Shown here in pieces: positions 12,409-21,265 of a DNA stretch of 64,000 bases. The notes under the pieces were generated by a model, which saw nothing but the letters and a program-made list of their open reading frames with translations, had not been told where the DNA came from and ran no database searches. The position numbers and the translations under genes are program-made. Source of the stretch: Streptomyces sp. CB03234 (lineage in GTDB: Bacteria; Actinomycetota; Actinomycetes; Streptomycetales; Streptomycetaceae). The stretch spans positions 434,001 through 498,000 of the forward strand of contig NZ_LIYH01000005.1 in NCBI RefSeq assembly GCF_001905885.1. The letters are read 5' to 3'. How positions within the stretch are numbered: position 1 is the first letter of the stretch; every line of letters starts with the position of its first letter.

Positions 12409-13097
12409 CCATCACGGTGGGCGGCGAGGACAAGGAACTGTCCGCGCGCCTCGACAAGGAACTGACCGCCTTCAACAACGCGGCCACCGGCGCCCACGAC
12501 GAGGCCGAACTGTCGGTGCGGGCCACCGACGACGAGTCCGGCGAGATCATCGGCGGGCTCACCGGCTGGACGTGGGGCGGCCTCGGCGGCGTCAGCATGC
12601 TGTGGGTGCGGCAGGACCAGCGCGGCACCGGCCTCGGTACGAAGCTGATGCGCGCGGCGGAGGACGAGGCGCGGCGGCGCGGCTGCGACCGCATGATCGT
12701 GTCGTCGTTCTCGTTCCAGGCGCCGCCCTTCTACCGGCGCCTGGGGTACGTCGAGACGGGCCGCTCCGAGGGCATCCCCGGCGGGAACGTCGACGTCCAC
12801 TTCTACAAGTCCCTGGAGCCGTCCGCCGCACCCCTCTTCCGGCTGGCCGTGCTGCTGGACCACCCGGCGGACGCGGTCGAGGACGCCCTGGCGTACGAGG
12901 ACAAGGCGCTCGCCCTCCTCCCGCGCCACGGCGGCCGGCTGGAGCGGCGGCTGCGCACGGCCGACGGCCTGTCGGAGGTCCACCTGCTGACGTTCCCGTC
13001 GAAGGACGCCTACCGCGCCTACCTGGCCGACCCGGAGCGTACGCCGGACGGCCGCATCACCGCGCGCGTGCTGGAGGTCACGGAGGTCCACGGCTGA
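12405..13097 (+). CDS. GNAT N-acetyltransferase with C-terminal ferredoxin-like domain
   Basis: The 230-aa protein begins at a GTG overlapping the cobN stop (GTGA). Residues ~1-140 form a GNAT fold: WVRQDQRGTGLGTKLM is the acetyl-CoA loop, followed by a beta-bulge region and FYRRLGYVETG. Residues ~150-230 resemble a small dimeric alpha/beta-barrel (DUF1330/YCII-like) domain with the segment VHLLTFPSKDAYRAYLADPER. The substrate is unknown. It is coupled to cobN, but nothing in the sequence ties it to cobalamin; it may simply be a passenger. Confidence 0.8.
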
Positions 13098-13110
13098 CAG
13101 ACTCGGCCGT

Positions 13111-13974
13111 ATGTCCTCCGTGATCGCTGTGACCGGGGCGAGCGGCCGTATCGGCGGCCGCGTCGCCCGCCGCCTCGCCGACCGGGGCGTGAAGACCCGG
13201 CTGCTCGGCCGCGACCCGGCCCGGCTGCCGGAGCTGCCGGGCGCGGTGAAGGCGCCCGCGCCGTACGGGGACGGCGAGGCGATGCGCCGCGCCCTGGACG
13301 GCGCCGGCACGCTGTTCCTGGTGTCGGCGCACGAGAGCCCCGACCGGATCCAGGAACACCGCACGGCGATCGACGCGGCGCTCGCGGCGGGCGTCGGGCG
13401 GATCGTGTACGTGTCGTTCCTGGGCGCCGCGCCGCAGGCCACGTTCACCTTCGCGCGCGACCACTGGCACACCGAGCGGTACATCGAGGGACAGGGCGTC
13501 CCGCACACGTTCCTGCGCGACAGCTGGTACCTGGCCGGGTTCGCCGCGATGACCGGCGAGGACGGTGTCATCCGTGGCCCGGCGGGCTACGGGCGGGTCG
13601 CGGCGGTCGCCCACGAGGACATCGCGGACGTCGCGGCGGCGGTCCTGCTGGGCAACGGGGACCACGACGGCGCCACCTACGACGTCACCGGCGAGGAGGC
13701 CCTCACCCTCGCCGAAGCGGCCGCCGAACTCTCCCGCGCCACCGGCCGCACCATCACCTACGTCCCCGAGACCCGCGCCGAGGCCTACGCCTCCCGCGCC
13801 CGGTACGGCGCCGAGCACTGGGAGGTCACCGGCTGGGTCACCTCCTACGAGGCGATCGCCGCCGGCGAGATGAGCACGGTAGCCGACACGGTCCGCCGCC
13901 TCACCGGCCACGCCCCGATGACGCTCCGCGAATACCTCACGGCCCACCCCCGCTCATACGCCCACCTGGTCTGA
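13111..13974 (+). CDS. NmrA-like NAD(P)-binding SDR family protein
   Basis: The 287-aa protein starts with a classic Rossmann glycine motif (VTGASGRIGG) and has the NmrA/atypical-SDR pattern: FLVSAHES, IVYVSFLGAAP, a substrate region with RDSWYLAGF, and YDVTGEEALTLAEAAAELS. It lacks the classical YxxxK catalytic pair, so it may be a redox sensor or an isomerase/reductase of unknown substrate. It starts 13 bp after the GNAT gene and converges with the following lipoprotein gene with only 2 bp between them. Confidence 0.85.
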   Translation: MSSVIAVTGASGRIGGRVARRLADRGVKTRLLGRDPARLPELPGAVKAPAPYGDGEAMRRALDGAGTLFLVSAHESPDRIQEHRTAIDAALAAGVGRIVYVSFLGAAPQATFTFARDHWHTERYIEGQGVPHTFLRDSWYLAGFAAMTGEDGVIRGPAGYGRVAAVAHEDIADVAAAVLLGNGDHDGATYDVTGEEALTLAEAAAELSRATGRTITYVPETRAEAYASRARYGAEHWEVTGWVTSYEAIAAGEMSTVADTVRRLTGHAPMTLREYLTAHPRSYAHLV

Positions 13975-13976
13975 CG

Positions 13977-15472
13977 TCATGGAGCCCGGGCGTAGAGGAA
14001 ACGCTGCCCTTCGTCCGTCCTGGACGTCACCTGGAAGGTCCCCTTCAGGCGAGGGGACGTGAGCGTCAGCGTCCCGCCCTTCAGGGACACGTCCCTGTCC
14101 CGGGGGTCGAGGGGCGTCCCGTAGTAGAGCTGTCCTTGCATGGGCACCTCGGCGACGGTGACGCCGTCGATGCCGAGGTTTCCACCGCGCAGCCTGAAGT
14201 GCAGACGGGCCTTGGTGACGATGGTGAGGGGCAGTTCGTCCGTGGTGTAGAAACCCGTCCCGCCCAGGGTGCCGGTGGCCGCGCTCAGGGGGGCCAGCAG
14301 AATCCACTTGCTCTTGTCGTTCATGCCGGCGACGAACGGTTCGATGTCCGGCGCCAGCTTCCTGTCCAGGGCGGCCGCGCTGTCCTCGATGCCGCGCTTC
14401 ACGTCCGGTGGCAGGGGCTGTGCGGCGGGGACGACGCCTTTCAGCACGATGTCCTGAGGGGTCACCGGCTCCGGCTCCTCGACGAGGATCCGCCGCGCGT
14501 TCAGCCCCATGGCGTCGGCGGTGAAGAGGGCGTTCGCGCCCACCGCGTACGGCTCGAAGTTCTTGTTCACGGCCCTCAGCGGCTTCAGCGTGCCGGTCAG
14601 CCGGCCCCGCACCTGGGCGGGGTCGTCGGGGCCCTCCACCGACGCCATGGCCACGGCCATCGACTCGAAGTAGCGCGCCGAACCTTCCATCGCGTCCAGC
14701 ATGGGCTGGGTCTTCGCCTCATCCGGGTACGTCGCCGCCCAGCTCCGCTGCCAGTGCGCCGCTGCCGCCAGGTGCTTCCGGCGACGCTCGCCCGGCTCCT
14801 GGTAGGCGGCGAGGAGGCTGTTGTAGACCATCGTGCGGTACGCACGGGGTCGGACCGCGTCGGATAGTGCTGAGCCCGGCTGTCCTCGCTGCCCTCTGCC
14901 CGCTCCTCCAGCGCACGGAGCGACTGCCAGGCCCAGCCGCCGCCCTTGTCCTTCTGTACGTAGGTGTGGAACTGCTCGTGCGTCGCGAGGCCGAAGGTGT
15001 GTACCGCCACGTCGGCCGTGTCGAAGCCGGTCGGGCCCACACCCGCCGTGCGCGGCGGCCTGACGATGATGCCCCGGCGCCCGCCCCAGGTCACGGCCTC
15101 GAAACCGTCCTCGTTCGGCGGGACGGTGATCCCGCCCTTCGCCAGGTCCGCGAGCGGCACCTCCCGCTTCCCGTCCTTGTCGACGGCCCACGCGCCCCGC
15201 CCGTCCGAGACCAGCAGGACATGGCGGGTGAAGTCCGCACCGGGCCAGATGCGCGCCGTGCGGGGCCAGACGGCGGCCACGTACCCCTGGAGCCGGGACG
15301 CCAGCTCCGGCAGGGGCGGGGCGGTCGACTCGGCCGCGCCGGCGCTGCTCCTGGCCGAGGGCGGCGCCTCGGGCTGTGCCTCGGGCTGTGCCGCGTCGGC
15401 CGCACATCCGGTGGCGGCGGCCAGGAGCAACGCCACGAGGCCGGAGACGTACGCGTTGCCTGTCGCTGTCAC
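13977..15472 (-). pseudogene. Putative HExxH-containing lipoprotein, frameshifted
   Basis: The N-terminal part (from GTG 15472) encodes a lipoprotein signal with an AATGC lipobox near residue 23. It continues through a folded-looking domain ending in THEQFHTYVQKDKGGGWAW, an HExxH metal-site-like motif. The C-terminal half, starting around AYRTMVYNSLLAAYQ, is in a different frame and runs to 13977. The frames cross somewhere between 14845 and 14890, on the minus strand around SRAQHYPT. Neither half alone makes a complete protein. The cause may be a sequencing error or a true decay event. The function is unknown: an extracellular, membrane-anchored protein, possibly a metallopeptidase. Confidence 0.7.
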
Positions 15473-15540
15473 TCCCCCACGGTGCGTGCGCCCGGGCCCG
15501 CCCGCACGGCCGGACCCGCCGAACGGGTCACCGGCTCCTG

Positions 15541-15729
15541 TCAGTCCTCGCCCCGGACGATGTTGCCGTCCCGCACGGGAGCTTCGGGCTCCGTACCGAC
15601 AACGGCGGCCTGGTACAGGCGGATACGTCCACGGAGCTCACGCCTCATCGCGATCGGCCGGTCAAGGGACTCCGTGACCTCGGGTATGCCGGGCACGGAC
15701 TCGCTGCTGGGCCCTGCTTGCGTCTTCAT
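15541..15729 (-). CDS. Possible small hypothetical protein
   Basis: A 62-codon reading frame beginning MKTQAG and ending IVRGED has a protein-like composition, unlike the arginine/glycine-rich shadow frames nearby; it includes a charged segment with AMRRELRGRIRLYQAA. An upstream ATG at 15747 would add six residues (MGYPYR). No good ribosome site is visible, but a TTGACC hexamer lies just upstream, near the edge of the long inverted-repeat element. I do not recognise a family. It could be a real small gene truncated or re-promoted by the adjacent element. Confidence 0.4.
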   Translation of the reverse strand: MKTQAGPSSESVPGIPEVTESLDRPIAMRRELRGRIRLYQAAVVGTEPEAPVRDGNIVRGED

Positions 15730-15781
15730 GCGATACGGGTACCCCATAAACGCGGACGAAACGGTCAACAGGCTCCGGGGG

Positions 15782-16310
15782 TGGGCGTGCTGTTCATGGC
15801 GGCCGGTGTGGGCCGCCGCCCTTGGGGTGGGCGGTCCGGTCATGGTGACCGTGCGGGCCACCGCCCTCGGGCTGGGCGCCCAGCCCATGGTGGCCGTGTG
15901 GGCCGCCCTCTCTCCGAGTGTGGCGGGCTCCAGCGCCCCCTCAAGGGCGCTTCGCGTCGGCTTCGCCGATGGGCTTCGCCCACCCTTGACCGGCCGCCTC
16001 CGCCCGCCTTTTCCCACTCGGAGGGCGGCCCGGGGGAACGGGCCCAGGAGGGGCGCGCCTTTCCCCGTGCCGTTCGTGGCCAGGAGGCGGGCGCTGGAGG
16101 GGCGCGGCAGTGGAATGGGGTGCTCGCTGTCGGCTCGGCGGCGGGCCGCCGTCTGTGGGTTGCGGTACAAGACCTCGCTCCGGTGGGTGGGGGTGCGCCC
16201 CAGTGGTGTGGGGCATCTGGGCTGGGTTCGGCGGCTGCGGGTGGGTGAGGGGTCGGAGTTCAGGCAGGTGGCTGGGGTGGGTTCGGGGCTGGGCCGGGGT
16301 GTAGCCCTGT
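15782..16310 (+). repeat. Left arm of the long inverted repeat
   Basis: Pairs with 17019-17547. The outer ~25 bp and the inner ~120 bp show scattered differences, while the ~385-bp core is nearly perfect. Several internal short palindromes such as GGGCGCCC are present, so each arm could fold on its own. Confidence 0.9.
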
Positions 16311-16499
16311 CCGGCCGGGACCCGGCGGGGGCACCGGGTGCCGGGGCGGTGAAGCTCCCGGCGCGGCCTGGTCTCCGGCGGGCCCGGGGCCGGGGCCTCC
16401 GGACGGTCGGGCGCGGCCGGGTCGGCCCGGCCTCCGACACCGGCCGCCGTGGCATGCCTGCTGCTGCCCTGCCCGGGGCGCTCGAAGTCCGGGAAGGGG

Positions 16500-16932
16500 C
16501 GGCCCCTTCGGCCTCTCCGGTCACAGTCGTGTCGGCTCACTGGGGTTGTGTGCGGGATCGGACACGCGTGTCGGGATGCTCGTGGTCGGGAGGTGTCCTG
16601 CTCCGCACACAACTCCCCGGCTGTGGTGCCGGTGTGGTGGCGGGGACCGGTGAGGCGTCCTGTCAGCCGTCGTGCCCCGTGACGGTGCCAGGTCGGCCCC
16701 GGCATCCGGGACCCAGCCCCCTCGCCTCGAGGAGTCGGGCGGGGTCCGGTCACCGGTGCCCCGCAAGGTGCGTCCCCGGGGGGCCCGGACACGTCATCGG
16801 ACCTACCGGGCGGGCCCCTCCGCCCTCTCCAGTCACACCCGTCTCGCCTCACCGGAGTTCTGGGCAGGATCGGACACCCACAGCCCCCGACACCACGGCG
16901 GGGAGGTGTCCCACACCGCACACAACTCCCCC
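16500..16932. repeat. Degenerate direct repeat inside the spacer of the palindromic element
   Basis: A ~120-bp block at 16500-16620 recurs at about 16813-16932. Shared landmarks are CTCTCC-GTCAC, GGATCGGACAC, GGGAGGTGTCC or GGGGAGGTGTCCC, and CGCACACAACTCCCC. Identity is clearly lower than between the inverted arms. No gene is evident. Confidence 0.7.
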
Positions 16933-17018
16933 ATCCCGGCGCTGCTGTGACCGAGGAGACGGGTGGGACCTGCCCTGCGTGGCAGGCGGGGCCGGTGAGC
17001 CTCGGGCGCCGCTCCGCC

Positions 17019-17547
17019 AGGGCAACACCCCGGCCCAGCCCCCGCCCCACCCCAGCCACCCGCCTGAACCCCAACCTCTCACCCACCCGCAGCCGCCGAG
17101 CCGGGCCCGGATGCCCCATGCCACTGGGGCGCACCCACCACTCACCGGAGCGAGGTCTTGTACCGCAACCCACAGACGGCGGCCCGCCGCCGAGCCGACA
17201 GTGAGCACCCCATTCCACTGCCGCGCCCCTCCAGCGCCCGCCTCCTGGCCACGAACGGCACGGGGAAAGGCGCGCCCCTCCTGGGCCCGTTCCCCCGGGC
17301 CGCCCTCCGAGTGGGAAAAGGCGGGCGGAGGCGGCCGGTCAAGGGTGGGCGAAGCCCATCGGCGAAGCCGACGCGAAGCGCCCTTGAGGGGGCGCTGGAG
17401 CCCGCCACACTCGGAGAGAGGGCGGCCCACACGGCCACCATGGGCTGGGCGCCCAGCCCGAGGGCGGTGGCCCGCACGGTCACCATGACCGGACCGCCCA
17501 CCCCAAGGGCGGCGGCCCACACGGCCAGCGATGACCAGCACGCCCGC
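17019..17547 (-). repeat. Right arm of the long inverted repeat
   Basis: Reverse-complement partner of 15782-16310. Near-identity of the core implies recent duplication or continuing gene conversion between arms. Confidence 0.9.
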
Positions 17548-17589
17548 CCCGGGGCGGGGAGGGCGCCGTAGCGTGAGCCGGTCTTCCCT

Positions 17590-17970
17590 CTAGGGCGCGT
17601 CGTCCCGCTCGGCGAGGCCCCGCTCGACGCAGAACTCGTTGCCCTCGGGGTCGGCCAGGGTCACCCAGCCTCGCCCGTCGGGCACGCGGTGGTCGGCGAC
17701 GACCGTGGCGCCCAGCGCGACGAGGCGCTCGACCTCCTCGTCCCGGGACCGGTCCTGGGGCTGGAGGTCCACGTGGACCCGGTTCTTGACGGTCTTGGTG
17801 TCCGGCACGGCCACGAACAGCAGCGCCGAGCCGGGCGCGACGACCAGGGCTTCGGGGTCGCCGGGGGAGTCCTCGTCGGTGACCTTGCCGTCGAGGACGG
17901 CGGCCCAGAACTGCGCCAGGCTGTAGGCGTCGGAACAGTCGAAGGTGAGGTGGCGCACGAGAGAAGCCAT
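17590..17970 (-). CDS. VOC family protein (glyoxalase/bleomycin-resistance-like)
   Basis: The 126-aa protein is a single vicinal-oxygen-chelate module pair: RHLTFDCSDAYSLAQFWAAVLDG at the N-terminus, VHVDLQPQDRSRDEEVERLVALGA in the middle, and TLADPEGNEFCVERG at the C-terminus. This is the common Streptomyces glyoxalase-like arrangement. The substrate is unknown. The start at 17970 begins MASLVRHL, the usual start for this subfamily. Confidence 0.88.
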   Translation of the reverse strand: MASLVRHLTFDCSDAYSLAQFWAAVLDGKVTDEDSPGDPEALVVAPGSALLFVAVPDTKTVKNRVHVDLQPQDRSRDEEVERLVALGATVVADHRVPDGRGWVTLADPEGNEFCVERGLAERDDAP

Positions 17971-18099
17971 GAGGCGCACTATCCGGCGGGGGTGGTCCGC
18001 TTGTCCACCGCGTTTTGCGTGGACGTACATCCTTCGATGTAGCGCGAGTTCGTCTGTGCTCACGACGTTTCGGGCCCCGGCCGCCGGGACGCTGGACGT

Positions 18100-19287
18100 A
18101 TGACCGAGACTCTTCGCGTTCCCGCACCGACGACCGCCGGTTCCCCGAAACGGCTCGCCCTCCTCGACGTACTGCGCGGGGTGGCGATCCTCGGGACGCT
18201 CATGACGAATGTGTGGGTGTTCACGGGGCCGGGGGCGGAGTGGGGCGTCCTGCAAGGTTCCCTGGGGGAGACGTCGTTCGGGTCGTTCCCGGACGCGGCC
18301 GAGAGTGTGTTCCGGCTGCTGGCGGACGGGAAGTTCCTGTCGATGCTGACGATCCTGTTCGGGGTCGGGCTGGCGATCCAGTACGGTTCGGCGGCCAGGC
18401 GCGGGCAGCCGTGGCCGGGGCGGTACAAGTGGCGGGCGCTGTTCCTGTTCGGGGAGGGGGCCGTGCACTTCGTGCTGGTCTTCGCGTGGGACGTGCTGAT
18501 GGGGTACGCGGTGACCGCGCTGCTCGTGGCCTGGCTGCTGACCCGCTCGGAGCGGGCGTGGCGGCGCGTGATGTGGTGGGCGGCCGGGGTGCACCTGACG
18601 GTGATCGGGCTGCTGACGGCGGCGCTGGCGTCGGCCCCGGAGGGCTCCCCGGCGGACGGTGGCGGCGTCTCGCGGGAGGTCGTCGACCTGTACGCGCACG
18701 GCAGCTGGGCGGACCAGATCGCCTTCCGCCTGGAGAACGCGATCGCCCTGCGCATGGAGCCGGTCCTGACGTTCTTCCTGCTCCTGTTCCTCTTCCTCCT
18801 CGGCGTACGGCTCTTCCGGGCGGGCGCCTTCGGGGCGGACGAGGCGGCGCGGCGGATCCGGGCGCGGATGCTGGCGTGGGGGCTGGGGCTGGGTGTTCCG
18901 CTGAACGTGGCGGTCGCGGTGGGCGGTGGGGACTTCTTCCTGCTGGGGCGGTACGGGGCGGCGCCGCTGATGGCGGTCGGGTACATCGGCCTGATCGGGG
19001 CGGTGGTGGACCGTGTGCGGCGTCCGGGGCCGGTGATGAACGGCCTGACGTCCGTGGGCCGGATGGCACTGTCGGGTTACGTCGCGCAGAACGTGATCTG
19101 CATGCTCGTCTCGTACGGCATCGGCCTGGGCCTGGCGGCCGAGCTCGGTGAGCCGTGGCGGCCGTGGTGGGTGATGGGGCTGTGGGCGGCGGTGTCGGTG
19201 GTGCTGCTGGTGGGCTCCAAGCTGTGGCTGCGCCGTTTCCCGACGGGTCCGCTGGAATCCGTACAGAAGTGGGCGCTGCGTCGCTGA
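18100..19287 (+). CDS. DUF418 family membrane protein
   Basis: The 395-aa integral membrane protein starts with the family signature RLALLDVLRGVAILGTLMTN. It has about ten hydrophobic segments and ends with the DUF418 C-terminal block (MNGLTSVGRMALSGYVAQNVI, then a WLRRFPTGPLE motif). The role of the family is unknown; members resemble acyltransferase-3-like or transporter-like membrane proteins. Confidence 0.9.
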   Translation: MTETLRVPAPTTAGSPKRLALLDVLRGVAILGTLMTNVWVFTGPGAEWGVLQGSLGETSFGSFPDAAESVFRLLADGKFLSMLTILFGVGLAIQYGSAARRGQPWPGRYKWRALFLFGEGAVHFVLVFAWDVLMGYAVTALLVAWLLTRSERAWRRVMWWAAGVHLTVIGLLTAALASAPEGSPADGGGVSREVVDLYAHGSWADQIAFRLENAIALRMEPVLTFFLLLFLFLLGVRLFRAGAFGADEAARRIRARMLAWGLGLGVPLNVAVAVGGGDFFLLGRYGAAPLMAVGYIGLIGAVVDRVRRPGPVMNGLTSVGRMALSGYVAQNVICMLVSYGIGLGLAAELGEPWRPWWVMGLWAAVSVVLLVGSKLWLRRFPTGPLESVQKWALRR

Positions 19288-19297
19288 CCGCCGGCCG

Positions 19298-19645
19298 TCA
19301 CATCGACGCGATCCGGAGGATCAGCGCGGTTCCGGCGGCCAGGGTGAGGACGGCCGCCGGGGCGAGCGCGTAGTCCCGGGCGCGTACGTGGGTGATGACG
19401 GCACCGAGGAAGTACAGCACCACGCCGATCGCGGCGGCGGACCCGATGAACGGCACGACGAGCCCGAGGAGCAGCCCCGCGGCGCCGGCCGCCTTCGCGG
19501 TGGCGAGGCCGGGCAGCCATGTGTCCGGGACGCCGAGCTTGGTCATGGAGCCGGTGATCTGCTCGTTGCGGGCGTAGGTGAAGGTGGCGGAGGCGGTGAG
19601 TACGAGGGCGAGGGCCCCGGCGACGACGGCGTACGCGATGAACAT
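19298..19645 (-). CDS. DoxX family membrane protein
   Basis: The 115-aa protein has four hydrophobic helices (MFIAYAVVAGALALVLTAS; AGAAGLLLGLVVPFIGSAAA; a third through GVVLYFLGAV; and AAVLTLAAGTALI) and the DoxX-like motif GVPDTWLPGLATAKAAGAAGLLLG. Starting at ATG 19645 is preferred to an upstream start that would add 16 non-family residues. It is divergent from a MarR gene and shares an operator-like palindrome with it, so it is probably the target of that regulator. Confidence 0.85.
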   Translation of the reverse strand: MFIAYAVVAGALALVLTASATFTYARNEQITGSMTKLGVPDTWLPGLATAKAAGAAGLLLGLVVPFIGSAAAIGVVLYFLGAVITHVRARDYALAPAAVLTLAAGTALILRIASM

Positions 19646-19674
19646 CTGATGCACCCCAATAGTGGATGGCTCGG

Positions 19675-19698
19675 AATGATTGAAGAGTATCAATCATT
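19675..19698. promoter_or_regulatory. Operator palindrome between doxX-like and marR genes
   Basis: A perfect 9-bp inverted repeat, AATGATTGA-N6-TCAATCATT, lies in the AT-rich divergent region. It is a plausible binding site for the adjacent MarR-family regulator, controlling both divergent genes. Confidence 0.65.
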
Positions 19699-19731
19699 TC
19701 TTCAGCTCCACAATGGAGTGACTGTTACGGT

Positions 19732-20196
19732 GTGCGCATGGCAGCAGCAGACGGCAACCCCGCCCCCACGGACCGCCTCGGATTCGTCCTCGCCTGGCGC
19801 GGTGAGCTGGCCGGTGCCCGGATCCGCCGCGCGCTCGGCGTCACCGGACTGCCGCCGCGTCAGGCCATGACGCTCATGCACCTCGCGGCCGGCCCCACGA
19901 GCCAGCGGGCGCTCGCGGACACGATGGAGGTCGACCCGAGCCAACTGGTCGCCATCCTCAACGACTTGGAGGGCGCCGGCCTCGCCGAACGCCGCCGCGA
20001 CCCCGCCGACCGCCGCCGCCACATCGTCGAGATCACCGACAAGGGCGCGGCGACGCTGCGTGAGGTCGACACCGCCCTGAACGCGGCTGAGCGCGAGCTG
20101 TTCGCCGCCCTCTCCGAGCGGGATCGCGCCTCGCTGCGCACCCTCCTGGAACGGCTCAGCGGTTCGCGCGAGGGGCTGGACTGCTCGGAGGAGTAG
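19732..20196 (+). CDS. MarR family transcriptional regulator
   Basis: The ~154-aa protein has the winged-helix pattern of MarR: LPPRQAMTLMHLAAGPTSQRALADTMEVDPSQLVAILNDLEGAGLAERRRDPADRRRHIVEITDKG. This includes the recognition helix and the DPxDRRxH wing. Start choice is between GTG 19732 and ATG 19738. It likely represses itself and the divergent DoxX gene through the 19675-19698 palindrome. Its 3' end overlaps the end of the convergent nucleoside hydrolase gene by 41 bp. Confidence 0.9.
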   Translation: MRMAAADGNPAPTDRLGFVLAWRGELAGARIRRALGVTGLPPRQAMTLMHLAAGPTSQRALADTMEVDPSQLVAILNDLEGAGLAERRRDPADRRRHIVEITDKGAATLREVDTALNAAERELFAALSERDRASLRTLLERLSGSREGLDCSEE

Positions 20197-21142
20197 CGGC
20201 GCGACCGGACAGCGTGCGTACGGCGTCGATGATCAGGTCCCAGAAGGCGGGGGCGTCGACGGCGGTGCCGACGCGGGCGTTGGCGGGGCGGCCGGTGACG
20301 CCGTCGAGGTCGACGACCGTGGCGCCGCGCGTGTGCGTACCGGTCAGCTCGACGGCGACCGGGGCGCGGACCGTGGTGATCAGGTCCGGGTCGATGAGGT
20401 GGGCGACGGTCAGCGGGTCGTGCAGGGGCGGGGCGGCGAAGCCGAAGACCTCGCGGTAGGTGGTGCCGAAGTACGTCAGCAGGTCGACGCACAGCCGTGA
20501 CAGGGGCGTGCCGAGCGCCTCCAGGCGGGCGAGGACGTCGGGGGTGGCCGGGGCCTGGTGGCTGACGTTCAGCCCGATCATGGTGACGTCCAGCCCGCTG
20601 GAGAACACGATGTCGGCGGCCTCCGGGTCGGCGGCGATGTTGAACTCGGCGGCCGGGGTGCGGTTGCCGCGCCCGGTGGAGCCGCCCATCAGCACGATCC
20701 GGTCGACCCGGTCGGCGGCCAGGGCCGGGTGGGCGAGCAGGAACGCGGCGATGTTGGTGAGCGGTCCGGTCGGGACGAGCGTCACGGGGGCGGGGTGGGC
20801 GAGCAGCGTCTCGCGCAGGAGCGTGATCGCGTCGCGAGGGTCGAGCGGGACGGTCGGCTCGCCGAAGCCGGGGCCGTCGAGGCCCGACTCCCCGTGCAGG
20901 TCGCCGGCCACGATCCCGGCCCCGTGCAGCGGCAGCGCCAGCCCGGCGGCGATCGGTACGCCCCCGATACCGGCGACCGTGCACACGCGGCGCGCGTTGA
21001 GGGCGGTCCTCGCGACGCTCGCGTTGCCGGCGACGGTGGTGATCGCGAGCAGCTCGATGGCGGGGTGGGCGGCGGCCAGCAGGATGGCGAAGGCGTCGTC
21101 GTGCCCGGGGTCGCAGTCCAGGATCACGGGGATGGGTGTCAT
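20156..21142 (-). CDS. Inosine/uridine-preferring nucleoside hydrolase
   Basis: The 328-aa enzyme hydrolyses ribonucleosides to base and ribose. The calcium-binding signature VILDCDPGHDDAFAILLA is at residues 6-23, and the other family blocks TTVAGNASVARTALNARRV, GPLTNIAAFLLAHP, IVLMGGSTGRGN and AEFNIAADPEAADIVF are present. The length is normal. It is probably cytosolic and used in nucleoside salvage. Confidence 0.93.
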   Translation of the reverse strand: MTPIPVILDCDPGHDDAFAILLAAAHPAIELLAITTVAGNASVARTALNARRVCTVAGIGGVPIAAGLALPLHGAGIVAGDLHGESGLDGPGFGEPTVPLDPRDAITLLRETLLAHPAPVTLVPTGPLTNIAAFLLAHPALAADRVDRIVLMGGSTGRGNRTPAAEFNIAADPEAADIVFSSGLDVTMIGLNVSHQAPATPDVLARLEALGTPLSRLCVDLLTYFGTTYREVFGFAAPPLHDPLTVAHLIDPDLITTVRAPVAVELTGTHTRGATVVDLDGVTGRPANARVGTAVDAPAFWDLIIDAVRTLSGRAATPPSSPAPRANR

Positions 21143-21265
21143 GGAGGCAGTGTCATGGATGACGGCGGAGGGCGGGCGGGCACGCGCGGCAAGGCGTCAC
21201 ATGGGACGAGCCGCTGTTCTCCCGCACCTTCGAGGGCGCGGGACGCACGCCCACGAAGGACGGCG

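Larger units (their letters stand above)
15782..17547. repeat. 1.77-kb non-coding palindromic element with ~530-bp inverted arms
   Basis: The left arm (15782-16310) and the reverse complement of the right arm (17019-17547) are homologous along their whole length. From about 15806 to 16190 they are essentially identical, with one substitution seen by eye. They diverge gradually toward the spacer. The ~700-bp spacer holds a degenerate direct repeat. All frames in it are R/G/P-rich and mirror each other between arms, and no transposase or conserved protein is seen. No clear target-site duplication is visible. It may be a non-autonomous mobile element, a repeat family, or a large foldback RNA locus. 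Confidence 0.9.

Noticed and set aside
15541-16524. Long minus-strand frame of 327 codons entering the palindromic element
   Set aside because: Only the last ~62 codons look protein-like. The rest is R/P/G-rich and has a mirror copy in the other arm, as expected of random frames in GC-rich palindromes.
15941-17218. 425-codon minus frame spanning the spacer and the left arm
   Set aside because: Composition is low complexity, with self-mirrored segments and no recognisable domain or ribosome site.
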